DNA from: Cedecea neteri
GTDB taxonomy: Bacteria; Pseudomonadota; Gammaproteobacteria; Enterobacterales; Enterobacteriaceae
Direction of reading: 5' to 3'
DNA: 64,000 bases
Assembly (NCBI RefSeq): GCF_000758325.1
Contig: NZ_CP009459.1
Coordinates: forward strand, 3,596,001-3,660,000
Shown piece after piece: positions 18,901-25,021 of this stretch (its first letter is position 1; every line of letters starts with the position of its first letter). A program made the position numbers and the translations under genes. The notes below the pieces were generated by a model that did no database searches, was not told the origin of the DNA, and saw nothing but the letters and a program-made list of their open reading frames with translations.

Positions 18901-20981
18901 CGGGCGGTGATTTTTCCGCCAGTCTGGTTGTCGATATTCCCGGCAATAGCCAGCGTTAGCGCATTGCTGTCCAGCGAGCCCCGGTTGGTAAAGTTCAGGG
19001 CATTAAGCTGTAAGTTGTTTTGTGCCAGTAGGGCGCCACCGGCCTGTTGCACAATATTGTCTGCGGTGAGCAACATTGCGTCATCAGCCTGAATATTCCC
19101 GCTGGTGTCGATCTGTCGGGCTCCAAGCGTAACGGTATTCCCTTTCGTGCTTCCGCCGTGTGTCAGCGTGCCGGTGTTAATCACGAGCGCACCTTTTGCG
19201 GCCTGGGTGCCTCTCAGCGTGGCGCTATTATTGGCCTGCAGCAGCATATTGCCTTCAGATTGCAATTGCCCGCCGGCCAGGGTTTCAAATCGCTCGCCCT
19301 TGAACGTCAGATCTTTTTGCGCGGTGATTTGCCCGGCGCTTTGTAGCTGCTGAGTCACCAGCTCAAGGTTGCCCCCGCTTGCCAGCGAGCTTCCCTGTTG
19401 GCCGTAAAACTGTTGGCTGCTTAACGTCACATCCTGCTTGCCGTTAATCGTACCCGCATGGCTGACGCTGCCAGCCTGGAGTGCAAGTTTACCGTTACTC
19501 AAAAGCTGGCCATTGGGGCCAACAGTAAAGGCATTGCGGCTGGTCCACGCCTGGTCGTTGCCGCTGCTCAACATGCCGTCTATCCAGGCATCCCCGGTCG
19601 TGGCCGTGAGTCCTGCCCCAGCCAGCATCTGGCCGCTGTGCGTGAATGAGCCGAGGTCGAGCTGGATATTGTGCTGCGCCTGGACATTACCGCTGTTGTT
19701 GAAGCTGCCAGCTTTGGCGTTCAGGTCCCCGTTGGCCGTAATTTGGCCGCTGTTGCTTAACTGGTCAGCGGATAATGCAATGTCACGCCCTGCCGTCAGC
19801 TTACCGGCGTTGCCCATGCCTGCCGCCGCGCTGGCCCGAATCGCACCGCCCGCGTTGGCTTCGCTGGCCGCATCCGTGCTTACCGCCCCGGCATTGAGAG
19901 CAATGTCATTGCCTGCGGTGAGCTGGCCGTTGTTCAGCGCCAGTTTTCCGCTGCCGTTCAACGTGATGTCCCGATCGCTGGCTAACTTACCGTTGGCGAC
20001 GGTGATGTCAGAGCGGCTATTAACCTGCGTTGCGCCCCCGCTTTTATGCTCGCCGCTCAGGGCGACGTTATCCGCCTGAGCCGTGAGATCCCCGCTCGCA
20101 AGGCTGTTATTCAGCACCAGCTTGCCGCTGGCATCCAGGGTGATGTCGCCCTGGCGCGCGTTCAGGTTCCCCAGGTTGACGCCCACGCCTTTGTCACTGG
20201 ACACAAGGTGAATACGGTTGGCATACATACCGCCCAGCGCACCGGTATCCACGGCAACCACGGGCGCGGCCCCTTCTCCGGCTATCGGCGTGACCGCACC
20301 CGTGGATGACACGCGGTTGGCGCCCACGGTCACCTTCAGATCTTTGGCGTGAATACCGGCGTTGACTTCCGTTGCCCGGGCAATGATCGACAGCGCGTCG
20401 GTTTTGCTGGCATCCAGGCCCTGGCCTTCAACCGTGATGGTGCCTTTGCTGACATCCAGCGCCAGCAGGTTACCTGCGGCATCAAACTGAGGTTTGCCCG
20501 TGGTCAGCGTGGCATTGGGGGTATTGATAAATCCGCAGCCGTTACAGGTAATACCGTAGGGGTTAGCGACCATGACGTTGGCCGCCTTGCCCGCCACTTC
20601 GGTATAGCCCTGCAGCTGTGAGCGATTGCCGCCGATGACTTCATTGATGATGCCGGTCGCTTCCTGCCCGGCCCGGAGGTTAGGGTTGTTCTGAATCAGC
20701 CCCCCAAGCTGAGTTTGCGTCATCTGCCCGGTGGCATTGTTAAGAATCAGTCCCTCTTTTCCGACGTTATAGTCCTGGAACTGGTTATGGGAAATACCCG
20801 CCTGGTTGGGCGCGGCGATGTTAACTACCGGGACGCCGTTTCCGGCCTGATCCATCTGCGTACCCGGCGTGACCGGGTTGATGGTCGCCGCCACCGCCGG
20901 AAAGACCGGCTGCCCGGCGATCAGGCAGATGATGAGGTAACTTAACAGGCGTTGCGCTAATCCAACCGGGTGCTTATCCAT
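6975..20981 (-). CDS. cdiA: CdiA-type giant filamentous haemagglutinin / CDI toxin (TpsA)
   Basis: This 4668-residue exoprotein has a signal peptide (to about residue 32, ending PAVAA), then the TPS/haemagglutination domain (about 35-280, with NNPNL and NPYGI), which CdiB recognises for secretion. A long FHA-1 array of about 20-residue repeats runs to about residue 2650. A non-repetitive, AT-rich segment follows (about 2700-2890, with CGNRNGGC and many Tyr), at the position of the receptor-binding domain. Then come the FHA-2 region (about 3300-4250), the pretoxin domain and VENN at about residue 4458. The last 210 residues are the toxin; its end holds GWRLSPDRAGNNSHGGSAW and LDKNGN repeats, a small basic domain that I suspect is a nuclease. 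A TAAGG ribosome-binding site precedes the ATG, 9 bp after cdiB. Confidence 0.9.
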   Translation of the reverse strand: MDKHPVGLAQRLLSYLIICLIAGQPVFPAVAATINPVTPGTQMDQAGNGVPVVNIAAPNQAGISHNQFQDYNVGKEGLILNNATGQMTQTQLGGLIQNNPNLRAGQEATGIINEVIGGNRSQLQGYTEVAGKAANVMVANPYGITCNGCGFINTPNATLTTGKPQFDAAGNLLALDVSKGTITVEGQGLDASKTDALSIIARATEVNAGIHAKDLKVTVGANRVSSTGAVTPIAGEGAAPVVAVDTGALGGMYANRIHLVSSDKGVGVNLGNLNARQGDITLDASGKLVLNNSLASGDLTAQADNVALSGEHKSGGATQVNSRSDITVANGKLASDRDITLNGSGKLALNNGQLTAGNDIALNAGAVSTDAASEANAGGAIRASAAAGMGNAGKLTAGRDIALSADQLSNSGQITANGDLNAKAGSFNNSGNVQAQHNIQLDLGSFTHSGQMLAGAGLTATTGDAWIDGMLSSGNDQAWTSRNAFTVGPNGQLLSNGKLALQAGSVSHAGTINGKQDVTLSSQQFYGQQGSSLASGGNLELVTQQLQSAGQITAQKDLTFKGERFETLAGGQLQSEGNMLLQANNSATLRGTQAAKGALVINTGTLTHGGSTKGNTVTLGARQIDTSGNIQADDAMLLTADNIVQQAGGALLAQNNLQLNALNFTNRGSLDSNALTLAIAGNIDNQTGGKITARNGLHSTSGSFNNDGQVAASALDVAAQTALTNTGSLLAEKNLNATAAQLKNTGQLGAASLDLKTTSLDNGGLIQGGQNLTLTAADLANRSGGKIISGSGLALSIPQLTNAGLISVQQGLAIESLMLTNSGNIESQAMTLKAGQQVDNQAGGALLAKDALSLSAGSFNNAGSLQGKNLAIGAGQWNNSGLISGSEGLTASVSGELNNGPQGKIIVGQPDAQGVISGGQFDLNAGSVTNQGWLQSGGGANVTVQALVNAGVISANQGATLEGLTLDNRGRIEAQDLQLKLRDKVTNFAGAVLAAKRNLQLSAPELDNTGQLMADSTVLDAQNLSNTGLLQGDSALKATGDTFNNATGGTVLAERQLTLTARQMSNAGEIQADSAALNASQMSNSGKLLGLSILNLTATDNLVNTGKILGKDKLALTSGTLENQGTLAAADLSVDSQRNVNGGLLQGEKSLRLGATGLNNLAQGKILSGSGLSLSIPELNNAGLISVEQGLMIDGASLSNSGSIEASDLNLGLTQGLDNQAGGVLLADNTLSVTTPKGSNAGKLIANNTALTVDDLTNNGLLQGNQAISSRGKTLTNGGTGQLLTDGNIAVNAARLDNAGRLQGRNITLTGGQSGGENTGQILGRDALNILFGGAFNNGGRLISQNDLGLTTGPLSNTGIIAGSTLSIDAGQAQANNSGLIQADGKLKLTAAALRNDKGATVAGGDDVTLTLPELNNEGSLSAGKHLQLDGGSLDNLGAIDAQSVDLNLSGQFNNLAGASLVADNRLAMTAHGWTNAGQIIGDNVTLSAQQGQNDGLLQGDSGLKLNATQFGNGAAGKVLTGGWLDLRGGQWNNTGLLQGQTLTLQGGDLHNTGSLSGKDGLSINTDKSVTNDGQVLSQGELQLATGQLDNNGVLAATKVGVQADTLNNRGTLQSNSGLDLHSAAVTNSGTLLAKQALNIVGASLDNGGIVQGGALTLALQNGLTNQATGKLLATGTLDFSGESLSNSGAVAADNARLAVNIFNNGGLVQGNNGLSLSGAGANRPHLMLLRSFAAAPPPAVRVLNNLSGGKLLSGGQLDIAANDVSNAGTVQARDNLTFTSGSLNNQGTLSAGNLALDIAGQLNNQSGGKLLAADTLHTQNETLANSGVIAAGKLDLSSNRIDNQGVLQGDNALALNTPQLNNLAGGQIVSGSSLNLTIPQMVNLGLISVKEALTLSGASLDNQGMLQGGSLALNFTDSILNRNAAKLLAEKGLSLQTTSLNNQGTLAGDAVEITTNTLNNAGLLQGNTALTLASGTPSTLTVTNQKDGRMLTGGALALNLSTLANQGTLLAQQGMTVHADTVDNQGTMQGQDLTVNASAVNNLSGGKLLTGGQLALNGQQISNAGIMQGQALDVKATNWDNSGSALGINGLTAQVANQLTNGGRLLSQGVSQITAGTLNNTGAVLSEGDLTLSGGALLNRGNIQGSNLTANNGAIDNAGSVIGLKSLTLQSQQDINNRQGGAMQTQGTMLVAGQNVTNGGLWQAQYLKLNAQQLQNSGTLQSTGNLDLALASGLTNTGAITANNAATVTAPGLTNQGQIQAKNLTLSGNSLNNGGNISGVEGLGLSLSGNLDVQSGARLLTNGLLTVGANIITNLGHVQGNAVTLNAAALNNQGRVEANSALTGTLSGSLDNGQNAVLLSQGSLEFGAQQLTNTGTVQGNGNTRLDLRDRGNNQGQLLSGGTLTLNAPGFTNGGWVQGFALALNAGSLSNSGTVLAQQQGTIGGSYILNNGMLQGGSLTVNPGQLDNNGTVYATQNLGITASQVNSAAGARLLSQGNMGINAGNTSLQGQVAALGNLSLNSQGSYNQLTTLAAGNTLAVSSQGDINVNGLLQGQGVQLSAAGTLNNNGQVRAGYGESHLSAGQLNLNGAGSVQAGGTLRLTSQNGINNAGFVGTAGDLIASAGGTLLNSALLYAGNNMSLFANSIRNYRGDILAGNSLWMQRDAAGNANAEVVNTSGSIETQNGDISIRTGHLLNERDGLSVKTTTTAPPNISGLGEATLKVHYSTLAEGTYGYNLTYDLWEASNCGNRNGGCSSHQVSVYTYVPFKEYATQKFIGNEKQVSVSSNGGSGRIASGNNAFITASILENNASNILGVNNIILQGDQLSNQSWQNSTVTESFVYKYGQDKDDDYAHYSIPAGGLKNRNNNFETYQQNITYKYIGRDKQTTLGQLFGSVIQAGGAVVANFSNNISNTSVSANTPGYTPGRNAPGLNLAGGPGVTGGAQATDLKTGTNNNVIAPQATINLPETGIGNIENPIGSGGLAAVDSRPQNGADYGQAGGKIADVNLSQQGGSDIDLAGKATSLADSKANGGNLTAIKGDAVELTKQPSGEPSRHKNDDIAAAAAQVIAQSSGGKTPPPPGYDYRPIELTNISDITSKLTASGSPVKLSDYPLPASDNGYFVANKDPKSPYLIVTNPKLDGLGQLDNSLFNDIYKLAGMAGPSAPQETRATYTDTNKFLGSDYFLARLNLRPDYDHRFLGDAAFDTRYVSNQILNQTGNRYVNGVGSDLEQMQYLIDHAAQARDKLGLKLGVSLSADQVAALDSSILWWENAVIDGQNVLVPKLYISPKDVAVNNGSVIAGNQTILNAGNITNDGSTLQGKTLLSASSQNAISNINGGAINSGGDLQLSALGNINNIGSTIAGQKVSLESVGGSIINQTLTHQWDTGGKASGRNNPVLSFSNTEVGPLASITATDSLSLSAGKDILNTGANLSAGGDMLLKALDNISLTGNQLVERDQRGRNINETVTHQGSNVNSGGNLNLQAGRDLTVTGSNLNAGGSAALWAGNDLTLDVAKNSRHSQTSNMDIIDTSNTRTAISAGKDLSLAAGRDLNSMGAALAAQDSVGLQAGRDVNLASAESTHSDKYTAKKKVDINESVRQQGTEIASGGNTTIIAGRDVNTQAAQVTAHGDIGVGAGRDINLATATDSDYHYDEETKTKKGFLSSKTTHTINETSSTREAGTLLSGDNVTLRAGNDLLVKGSSVVGDGNVALNAGHNVDIVAATDTDTAWHFKETKKSGLMGTGGIGFTIGSSKSTHDLREQGTTQSQSISTVGSTGGNVSVNAGGMAHIGGADLVAGKDLSVTGDSVLIEPGHDKRTRDEKFEQKSTGLTVALSGAVGDAVNSAVTTAQATKNESDGRLAALQATKTALAGSQAYLNSQKAGADKDPDNGIRVSVSLTTQKSKSEQHAESDVVKGSSLTAGNNLNVIATGKGNGAESGNILIGGSQLKAGGDTSLAASNDIVLSGAANTQLTTGKNSSSGGGIGVGFGVNSGSAGLSVFANVNAANGKDKGNGTSWTETTLDSGGTVSLTSGRDAILNGAQVNGDKVIADIGRDLLISSQQDSNSYDSKQTSMAAGGSYTWGTDGGASGYISLSQDKMKSTYDSVLEQSGIFAGNGGFDITVGNHTQLNGAVIASRAGADKNSLDTGTLGFSDIGNKADYKVSHSGISLSGGTNMSPGSMLAANGLANVGTLLAGMNGKGHADGTTQSALADGNITIRDRANQQQDVAALSRDTEHANGSIGQIFNKEEEQKRLQTAQLVGEIGGQMTSVVSTYGDTKALEAARAEGGKYANMSAKELRNTEAYQKAFGDYGIGGKYQMIAQSVSGILAGAAGGDFNKALAGGLNPVMAQVIKGATTKGDEVNEPANLMAHAVWGALAAQLSGGNAAAGAAGAFSGELAARHIAAEMFPDTKPGDLNQDQKQLVSLLGTMAAGIAGGVVGNSTAAATTGAQAGKNAVENNMMAAPMPPPALPGEAGAAGAASAGAVGYNTQGSVSRDGESWDEVGGGCEGTREQCAVRDGTRDGTRGPGHVMNGAGDDEGKQPNIAKDMTAEEKKEIGGTGSSGGNSPKNDDDDRNKLESTGSGEKNNFVKDYKVDLDKGDKVNLELFNQRKSVSGGKADFVDPKTGWRLSPDRAGNNSHGGSAWKLLDKNGNRIATLDKNGNVLRK
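7599..7610 (-). other. VENN motif marking the CdiA-CT toxin boundary
   Basis: These codons encode Val-Glu-Asn-Asn at about residue 4458 of CdiA. In enterobacterial CdiA proteins, variable toxin sequence begins after VENN, and here homology to the orphan module at 4236-5409 stops exactly at this point. Confidence 0.85.
7599..8319 (-). repeat. Direct repeat of cdiA pretoxin region (main copy)
   Basis: This is the partner of 4770-5409 and encodes the conserved pretoxin segment of the full-length CdiA up to VENN. Confidence 0.8.
12310..12880 (-). other. AT-rich, non-repetitive cdiA segment, likely receptor-binding region
   Basis: Base composition drops sharply in AT-rich runs (for example TTATATGTAATATTTTG) inside an otherwise GC-rich gene. 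The encoded stretch has no FHA repeats but has two cysteines and clustered aromatic residues (YGYNLTYDLWEASNCGN). In characterised CdiA proteins the receptor-binding domain sits between FHA-1 and FHA-2, as here. Its receptor cannot be told from sequence. Confidence 0.55.
13000..20080 (-). repeat. FHA-1 degenerate repeat array within cdiA
   Basis: The coding sequence repeats units of about 60 bp encoding variations on LxNxGxLxGxxLxLxAxxLxN. They form the beta-helical stalk that projects from the cell. Imperfect DNA repeats such as GCCGCTGTTG occur throughout. The array is translated and is not a CRISPR. Confidence 0.85.
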
Positions 20982-20990
20982 ATTTTTACC

Positions 20991-22676
20991 TTAAATCGCC
21001 AGGCCCAGGCGGTAATAAATCACGAGATGATCCGGTGCCAGATAGCCCGGATAGTGAAGCGGCGTACCAACGGTGAACTGGCTGGAGGAGTAGCGCCCGG
21101 CCACGGAGAGGCCTGCTGAAGCGCCCCAAAGCGTGCCGGAAGCCTGCCGATCTTCGTTGTCATTGCGCAGCCATCCGCCATCCACGGCAGCGTTCAGGCT
21201 GACTTCACCCAGATAAGGGAGGCTGAACAGGGCATAGTTCAGTTCGTTGCGAAGATAGCCCCCGTTATCGCCGGAAAGGTATTGCTCTTTAAAGCCACGC
21301 ACCGAGCTTTCACCGCCTATCGTTAAGCGCTCGCTGCCGTAAAGCCGATCGGGCGACCATTGGCCGTAGACGCTGGTTAACCACCAAATTTTTTGCGTCA
21401 GCGGGCGCTGAAAACTGCCGCTCAGGCTCCATTTTTTGAATTCTGCTTTTGGCACGTCGCCCCGCTTGCCGTTATCGTTTTCGGCCCCAAACCACGGCAC
21501 GCCGTGGCTGAATGATGGGTTCAGGGTTGCCACGCCGCCCGCGATTTTCTGCGTGTGGTTAAGGCCGAACTGCAGGCTGGTGAGCTTCCGGCTACTGCTA
21601 AGCAGCGGTGCATCGTTCAGGTAGTTGCGGCTGATCCGGTGAGTCAGGCCGATGGAGGCGGCGGTTTTTAAGTCACCGTTTCGGTAAAGCACGCGGGAGA
21701 AGTTCAGACGATGTGTTTCGGCTCGCCCGGTCGAACGCCACAGATAACCTTTGTTATCCAGGGTGGTGAGATAGTCGCTCCAGCTGTAGCTGTAATCGAC
21801 GAGGCTATAGCCCCAGGGCACGTTGACCCCGGCCTGAAAGCTTTGGGCATCATGGTCGCTGGCGAAATCGCTGCTACGTCCGCCGCTGATAAACCATTTA
21901 TCAGCCAGCCCCAGCGGATTATTGGCGGTCAGCGAGGCGGTGAGCTGCCCGGTGCCGGTGCTTTTTTGCCCACTGTTATCAAACCCTACGGCGGCGGAAA
22001 ACGGAAATTCAGGCGTTGCCGTGAGATTGACAATCGATTCCCCGGCCTTCTCGCCCGGTAATATTTCAATTTGTACCGGCGTGGTGCGTAACCGGTTTAT
22101 TTGCTCCATCCCCTGCTCAATATCGCGCAGGTTAAGTATTTTCCCTTCCAGTCCCGGAAACGCCATTTTTAGCTGGCGTGAAGGAGCCCCTTCAATACGA
22201 ATAGCCTGCAGCCTGCCCTCCAGCACCGCAATATGCAGCGTTCCCCCCGAAAGATCCTGCTCGGTCAAAAATGCCCGGCTGGTGATATATCCGCGGCTAA
22301 TATACCAGTCGGAAATATCCCGGGTTAGCTGATTGATCTTCGCCATGCCGAGGCATTGATTAATATAGGGCGTAATCAGGCGATTCCGGGCCGGGTCGGA
22401 AAGCAGCGTGGCATTTTCAATATCAATATGGCGAATGGTGAAGCAAGGTCCCTGGTCAGGTTGGGCCACAGGGCTTGCCAGTCGGGGCTGGAGGCTACGC
22501 TGGATCTCCTCTCGCTGCTGCCTGTTCTGCAACAGCAAATCCTGCTGCTGCTGGAGAATAGTGTCCCTGTCAGCAGGCGTCAGCGGCGCGGCATGGCTTA
22601 GATCCGTGTAAAACAGCGCGCACAGAAAGGCGGCCGTATAATAATGGCGCATAAAATAAGAGTCTATTTCTGTCAT
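20991..22676 (-). CDS. cdiB: CdiB outer-membrane transporter (TpsB, ShlB/FhaC/HecB family)
   Basis: This protein of up to 561 residues exports CdiA through the outer membrane. It has an N-terminal signal peptide (cleavage likely after DLSHA), a Gln-rich helix (about 35-65), POTRA domains (about 75-225; GPCFTIRHIDIENATLL opens the first) and a C-terminal beta-barrel ending in the aromatic/hydrophobic strand YYRLGLAI. The VRGF loop signature of the superfamily is present (GGESSVRGFKEQ). An internal ATG eight codons in would give a more typical signal peptide start (MRHYYTAAFLCALF). It lies 9 bp upstream of cdiA, in one operon. Confidence 0.92.
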   Translation of the reverse strand: MTEIDSYFMRHYYTAAFLCALFYTDLSHAAPLTPADRDTILQQQQDLLLQNRQQREEIQRSLQPRLASPVAQPDQGPCFTIRHIDIENATLLSDPARNRLITPYINQCLGMAKINQLTRDISDWYISRGYITSRAFLTEQDLSGGTLHIAVLEGRLQAIRIEGAPSRQLKMAFPGLEGKILNLRDIEQGMEQINRLRTTPVQIEILPGEKAGESIVNLTATPEFPFSAAVGFDNSGQKSTGTGQLTASLTANNPLGLADKWFISGGRSSDFASDHDAQSFQAGVNVPWGYSLVDYSYSWSDYLTTLDNKGYLWRSTGRAETHRLNFSRVLYRNGDLKTAASIGLTHRISRNYLNDAPLLSSSRKLTSLQFGLNHTQKIAGGVATLNPSFSHGVPWFGAENDNGKRGDVPKAEFKKWSLSGSFQRPLTQKIWWLTSVYGQWSPDRLYGSERLTIGGESSVRGFKEQYLSGDNGGYLRNELNYALFSLPYLGEVSLNAAVDGGWLRNDNEDRQASGTLWGASAGLSVAGRYSSSQFTVGTPLHYPGYLAPDHLVIYYRLGLAI

Positions 22677-22721
22677 TTCTTTTTAGTATGCCAGTGCAGC
22701 AATAAATAAGAAAAGTCTTAA

Positions 22722-22750
22722 ATAAATGCCCTATTAATATTGGTAGTCAA
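22722..22750 (-). promoter_or_regulatory. Possible cdiBAI promoter
   Basis: TTGACT (22745-22750) and a weak -10 (ATTTAT, 22722-22727) are separated by 17 bp in an AT-rich region about 50 bp before cdiB. The -10 match is poor. No RfaH ops element was found. The rest of 22751-22885 shows no gene. Confidence 0.3.
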
Positions 22751-22884
22751 TTTACTTTAAGTGTAATTAGCCAATTTAGGATAAGGAACAAATAAATATC
22801 TAATGCATTGTTTTATTTAATATATAAATAAAACCAACAACTGAACGAATAACAACCTGCAGCAGTAAACCAACCAGGCCATGA

Positions 22885-22919
22885 AATAAAAAAGGCCGCG
22901 TATTCTCATACGTGGCCTT
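22885..22919 (-). terminator. tonB rho-independent terminator
   Basis: On the minus strand the hairpin AAGGCCACGTA...TACGCGGCCTT is followed by a T-run, just after the tonB stop. It separates tonB from the CDI operon. Confidence 0.85.
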
Positions 22920-22938
22920 GTTAAAAGACGGGCGAAGC

Positions 22939-23670
22939 TTAATCCATACTTGCGCCGCCGCTAATGCGGAATTTGAAGTTGACGGTAATGCCCTGCCCTG
23001 GCTTCCCGCTCTCATAGCGCCACTTCTTCATCGCCTGCTTCACTTCGCGTTCGAACATGTTGGCCGGCTGGGCGGAGAGTATCTCGAGGTTATTCACCCG
23101 GCCATCGGCATCCACATCAAACTTCACGCGAACGTTGCCGTCCATGCGCAGTGCAAAAGCACGCGTTGGGTACTGCGGCCTGTCGCGGCTGAGAGCGCGC
23201 GGCCCGGTATTCACCGACGGCGCAGGCGCAGGCGCAGCAGGGGCAGGTTTCACTGCTGGCGTTGGCGCAGGCTGCACGGGCGCATTATTTTCAAACGGAG
23301 AAGCCTGGCGAGGCTCAACCGGCTTAACGTCACGCTTCGGCTGCTCAACCTTTTTCACCGGCTTGGGCTTCGGTTTGGGTTTAGGCTCCGGTTTGTGAAT
23401 AACAACGGGTGCCTCTTTCGGCGGCTCGGGTATCGGCTCTGGCTCCGGTTCGGGTTCCGCGACCGGCTGCGGCGGAGGCTGAACAACCTGAGGCTGAGGA
23501 GGCTCAAGATCAGCGGGCGCAACCATCGTGACGCTGATCGGCTGCGAAGGTGCTGGGGACTCAATAACCTGATGTACCGAGGTGTAGAGCAACCCGGCCA
23601 CAACGGCACCATGAATCCCGACGGAGAGAAGAGTCGGCCACGGAAAGCGGCGAGGTAATTCCAGGGTCAT
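22939..23670 (-). CDS. tonB: TonB energy transducer
   Basis: This 243-residue inner-membrane protein couples the proton-motive force (with ExbB/ExbD) to outer-membrane siderophore and cobalamin receptors. It has an N-terminal anchor (MTLELPRRFPWPTLLSVGIH, with the conserved His), a Pro-rich periplasmic linker with Glu-Pro and Lys-Pro repeats (about 70-120), and the C-terminal domain with YPTRAFALRMDGNV and the MFEREVKQAMKKWRYE motif. I chose the second ATG to match E. coli TonB; an in-frame ATG three codons upstream (23679) is also possible. A Fur-type promoter lies upstream. In E. coli the gene faces yciA; here the CDI operon follows it. Confidence 0.95.
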   Translation of the reverse strand: MTLELPRRFPWPTLLSVGIHGAVVAGLLYTSVHQVIESPAPSQPISVTMVAPADLEPPQPQVVQPPPQPVAEPEPEPEPIPEPPKEAPVVIHKPEPKPKPKPKPVKKVEQPKRDVKPVEPRQASPFENNAPVQPAPTPAVKPAPAAPAPAPSVNTGPRALSRDRPQYPTRAFALRMDGNVRVKFDVDADGRVNNLEILSAQPANMFEREVKQAMKKWRYESGKPGQGITVNFKFRISGGASMD

Positions 23671-23709
23671 TGACGTCATAATGGTTTCAGTGTCTTTCAG
23701 GAGACGACA

Positions 23710-23739
23710 ATTTTAAATGCAAATAACAATCATATTCAA
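23710..23739 (-). promoter_or_regulatory. tonB promoter with Fur box
   Basis: TTGAAT (23734-23739) and TAAAAT (23710-23715) are 18 bp apart. The 19 bp at 23719-23737 match 13 of 19 positions of the Fur consensus and lie between the two promoter elements, so iron-bound Fur would block transcription. The arrangement is like that of E. coli tonB. Confidence 0.65.
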
Positions 23740-23894
23740 CAACGCATTGCCCGAAGGCGCACTTTTTCCTGCTGTCTGCGCGAGTTTCCCGCTATTTTCT
23801 CAAGGATTTAACATCCTGTTTATCTTTCAATTGCAGTCTGCGCACGGTTCACTTACCGTGGTTGACAACCCAACATCAAGAAGGAAGTGTGCCC

Positions 23895-24191
23895 GTGCTG
23901 TACGTCATTTATGCCGAAGATATTGCTGATTCACTGGAAAAGCGCCTGTCCGTTCGCCCTGCCCACCTGGCCCGCCTTCAGGTGCTGCGTGACGAAGGTC
24001 GCCTGCTGACCGCAGGCCCGATGCCGGCGGTTGACAGCAACGATCCTGGCAGCGCCGGCTTTACCGGTTCCACGGTGATTGCCGAGTTTGCGTCTCTGGA
24101 AGAGGCGAAGGCCTGGGCTGATGCAGACCCGTATATCGCCGCAGGCGTGTACGCTAAAGTTGAAGTAAAACCGTTTAAAAAAGTATTCTGA
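23895..24191 (+). CDS. yciI: YciI family protein
   Basis: This 98-residue protein is nearly identical to E. coli YciI ([20 protein letters not shown] at the start, [15 protein letters not shown] at the end). The start is GTG at 23895, preceded by AGGAAG at a good distance; upstream in-frame codons would make a longer product unlike the family. YciI has a ferredoxin-like dimeric fold related to muconolactone isomerase, with the conserved His and Asp ([14 protein letters not shown]). Its physiological substrate is not established. Confidence 0.93.
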   Translation: MLYVIYAEDIADSLEKRLSVRPAHLARLQVLRDEGRLLTAGPMPAVDSNDPGSAGFTGSTVIAEFASLEEAKAWADADPYIAAGVYAKVEVKPFKKVF

Positions 24192-24233
24192 TTTGCCTTC
24201 CGACGAGCCTGCTGGTTGCGGGCTCATAGTATG

Positions 24234-24995
24234 TTACTCAGTCTGCTGTAAATGCTTCTGGCGAAAACTGTCCCGGTTCAGAGGCCGTGAGAAAAGATAA
24301 CCTTGCGCCAGCCTGACATTGTTATTGAACAGCACTTGCATCTGAGAAAAGGTTTCTACCCCTTCCGCAATGACATCCACCTCTTTCTCCTGAGCACGGC
24401 GGATAATATTGAGCGTTTCTTCGCCGGATGTGGTCCTGAAGCAGGCACGATCGAGCTTGATGAAGTCCGTTTCTACCTGAGCCAGTCTGCTATGGAGCTG
24501 TTCAACGCTGTGAATATCATCCCACGCCAGTAGAAATCCGGCGTCACGAAGACGCACGGCATTTTCACGCCCGGTATCATCCAGCAGAATGCTGTTGTCG
24601 GTTATCTCAAAGACAATGCGTTGCACAGGAACCGAATGCCGAGCCACAAGCTCAACTATTCGGTCAGCAAAACCGGCATCATTCAATTGAACTGGCGAAA
24701 GATTGAGGTGCAACAAATAACTCCCGTTATGCGGCACGATGACGTCCGTCATATAGCTAAATGCCAGGGAGATAACATGTTCGCCCAGCGAAACAATCCC
24801 CCCGTTTTCTTCCAGTCGATTAATAAACACGTCCGGGGAGACGAGTGCCCGCCGATGCACGCCTCGAATGAGCATCTCTGCACCGACACAGGTAAAACCT
24901 GATGTGTCGAAAATCGGCTGCAGTAACGACTCAAAAGCCATGCTGAAGTTATTCTTCATCACCCGATTAACGATGAACTCAGCGCTTTTCTCCAT
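24234..24995 (-). CDS. EAL-domain protein, probable c-di-GMP phosphodiesterase
   Basis: This 253-residue protein is a stand-alone EAL domain. Most catalytic positions are kept: the EAL Glu (in AEMLIRG, so EML rather than EAL), Asn in LNLSPVQL, Glu in FEITDN, the Asp pair in LAWDD, Lys in DFIKLDR, Glu in EGVET and Gln in QGYLFSRPL. The loop 6 signature that normally follows the Asp pair (DFGTGYSS) is replaced by IHSVEQLHS, so activity or dimer control may be altered. It starts 26 bp after the broken GGDEF gene and is probably co-transcribed with it. Confidence 0.85.
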   Translation of the reverse strand: MEKSAEFIVNRVMKNNFSMAFESLLQPIFDTSGFTCVGAEMLIRGVHRRALVSPDVFINRLEENGGIVSLGEHVISLAFSYMTDVIVPHNGSYLLHLNLSPVQLNDAGFADRIVELVARHSVPVQRIVFEITDNSILLDDTGRENAVRLRDAGFLLAWDDIHSVEQLHSRLAQVETDFIKLDRACFRTTSGEETLNIIRRAQEKEVDVIAEGVETFSQMQVLFNNNVRLAQGYLFSRPLNRDSFRQKHLQQTE

Positions 24996-25021
24996 GTAAC
25001 TACTCCTTTTGGCAGGCTTTC

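Noticed and set aside
13000-20080. Regular short repeats suggesting a CRISPR or satellite array
   Set aside because: The repeats are degenerate, contiguous, without spacers, and translate as FHA repeats in one unbroken frame.
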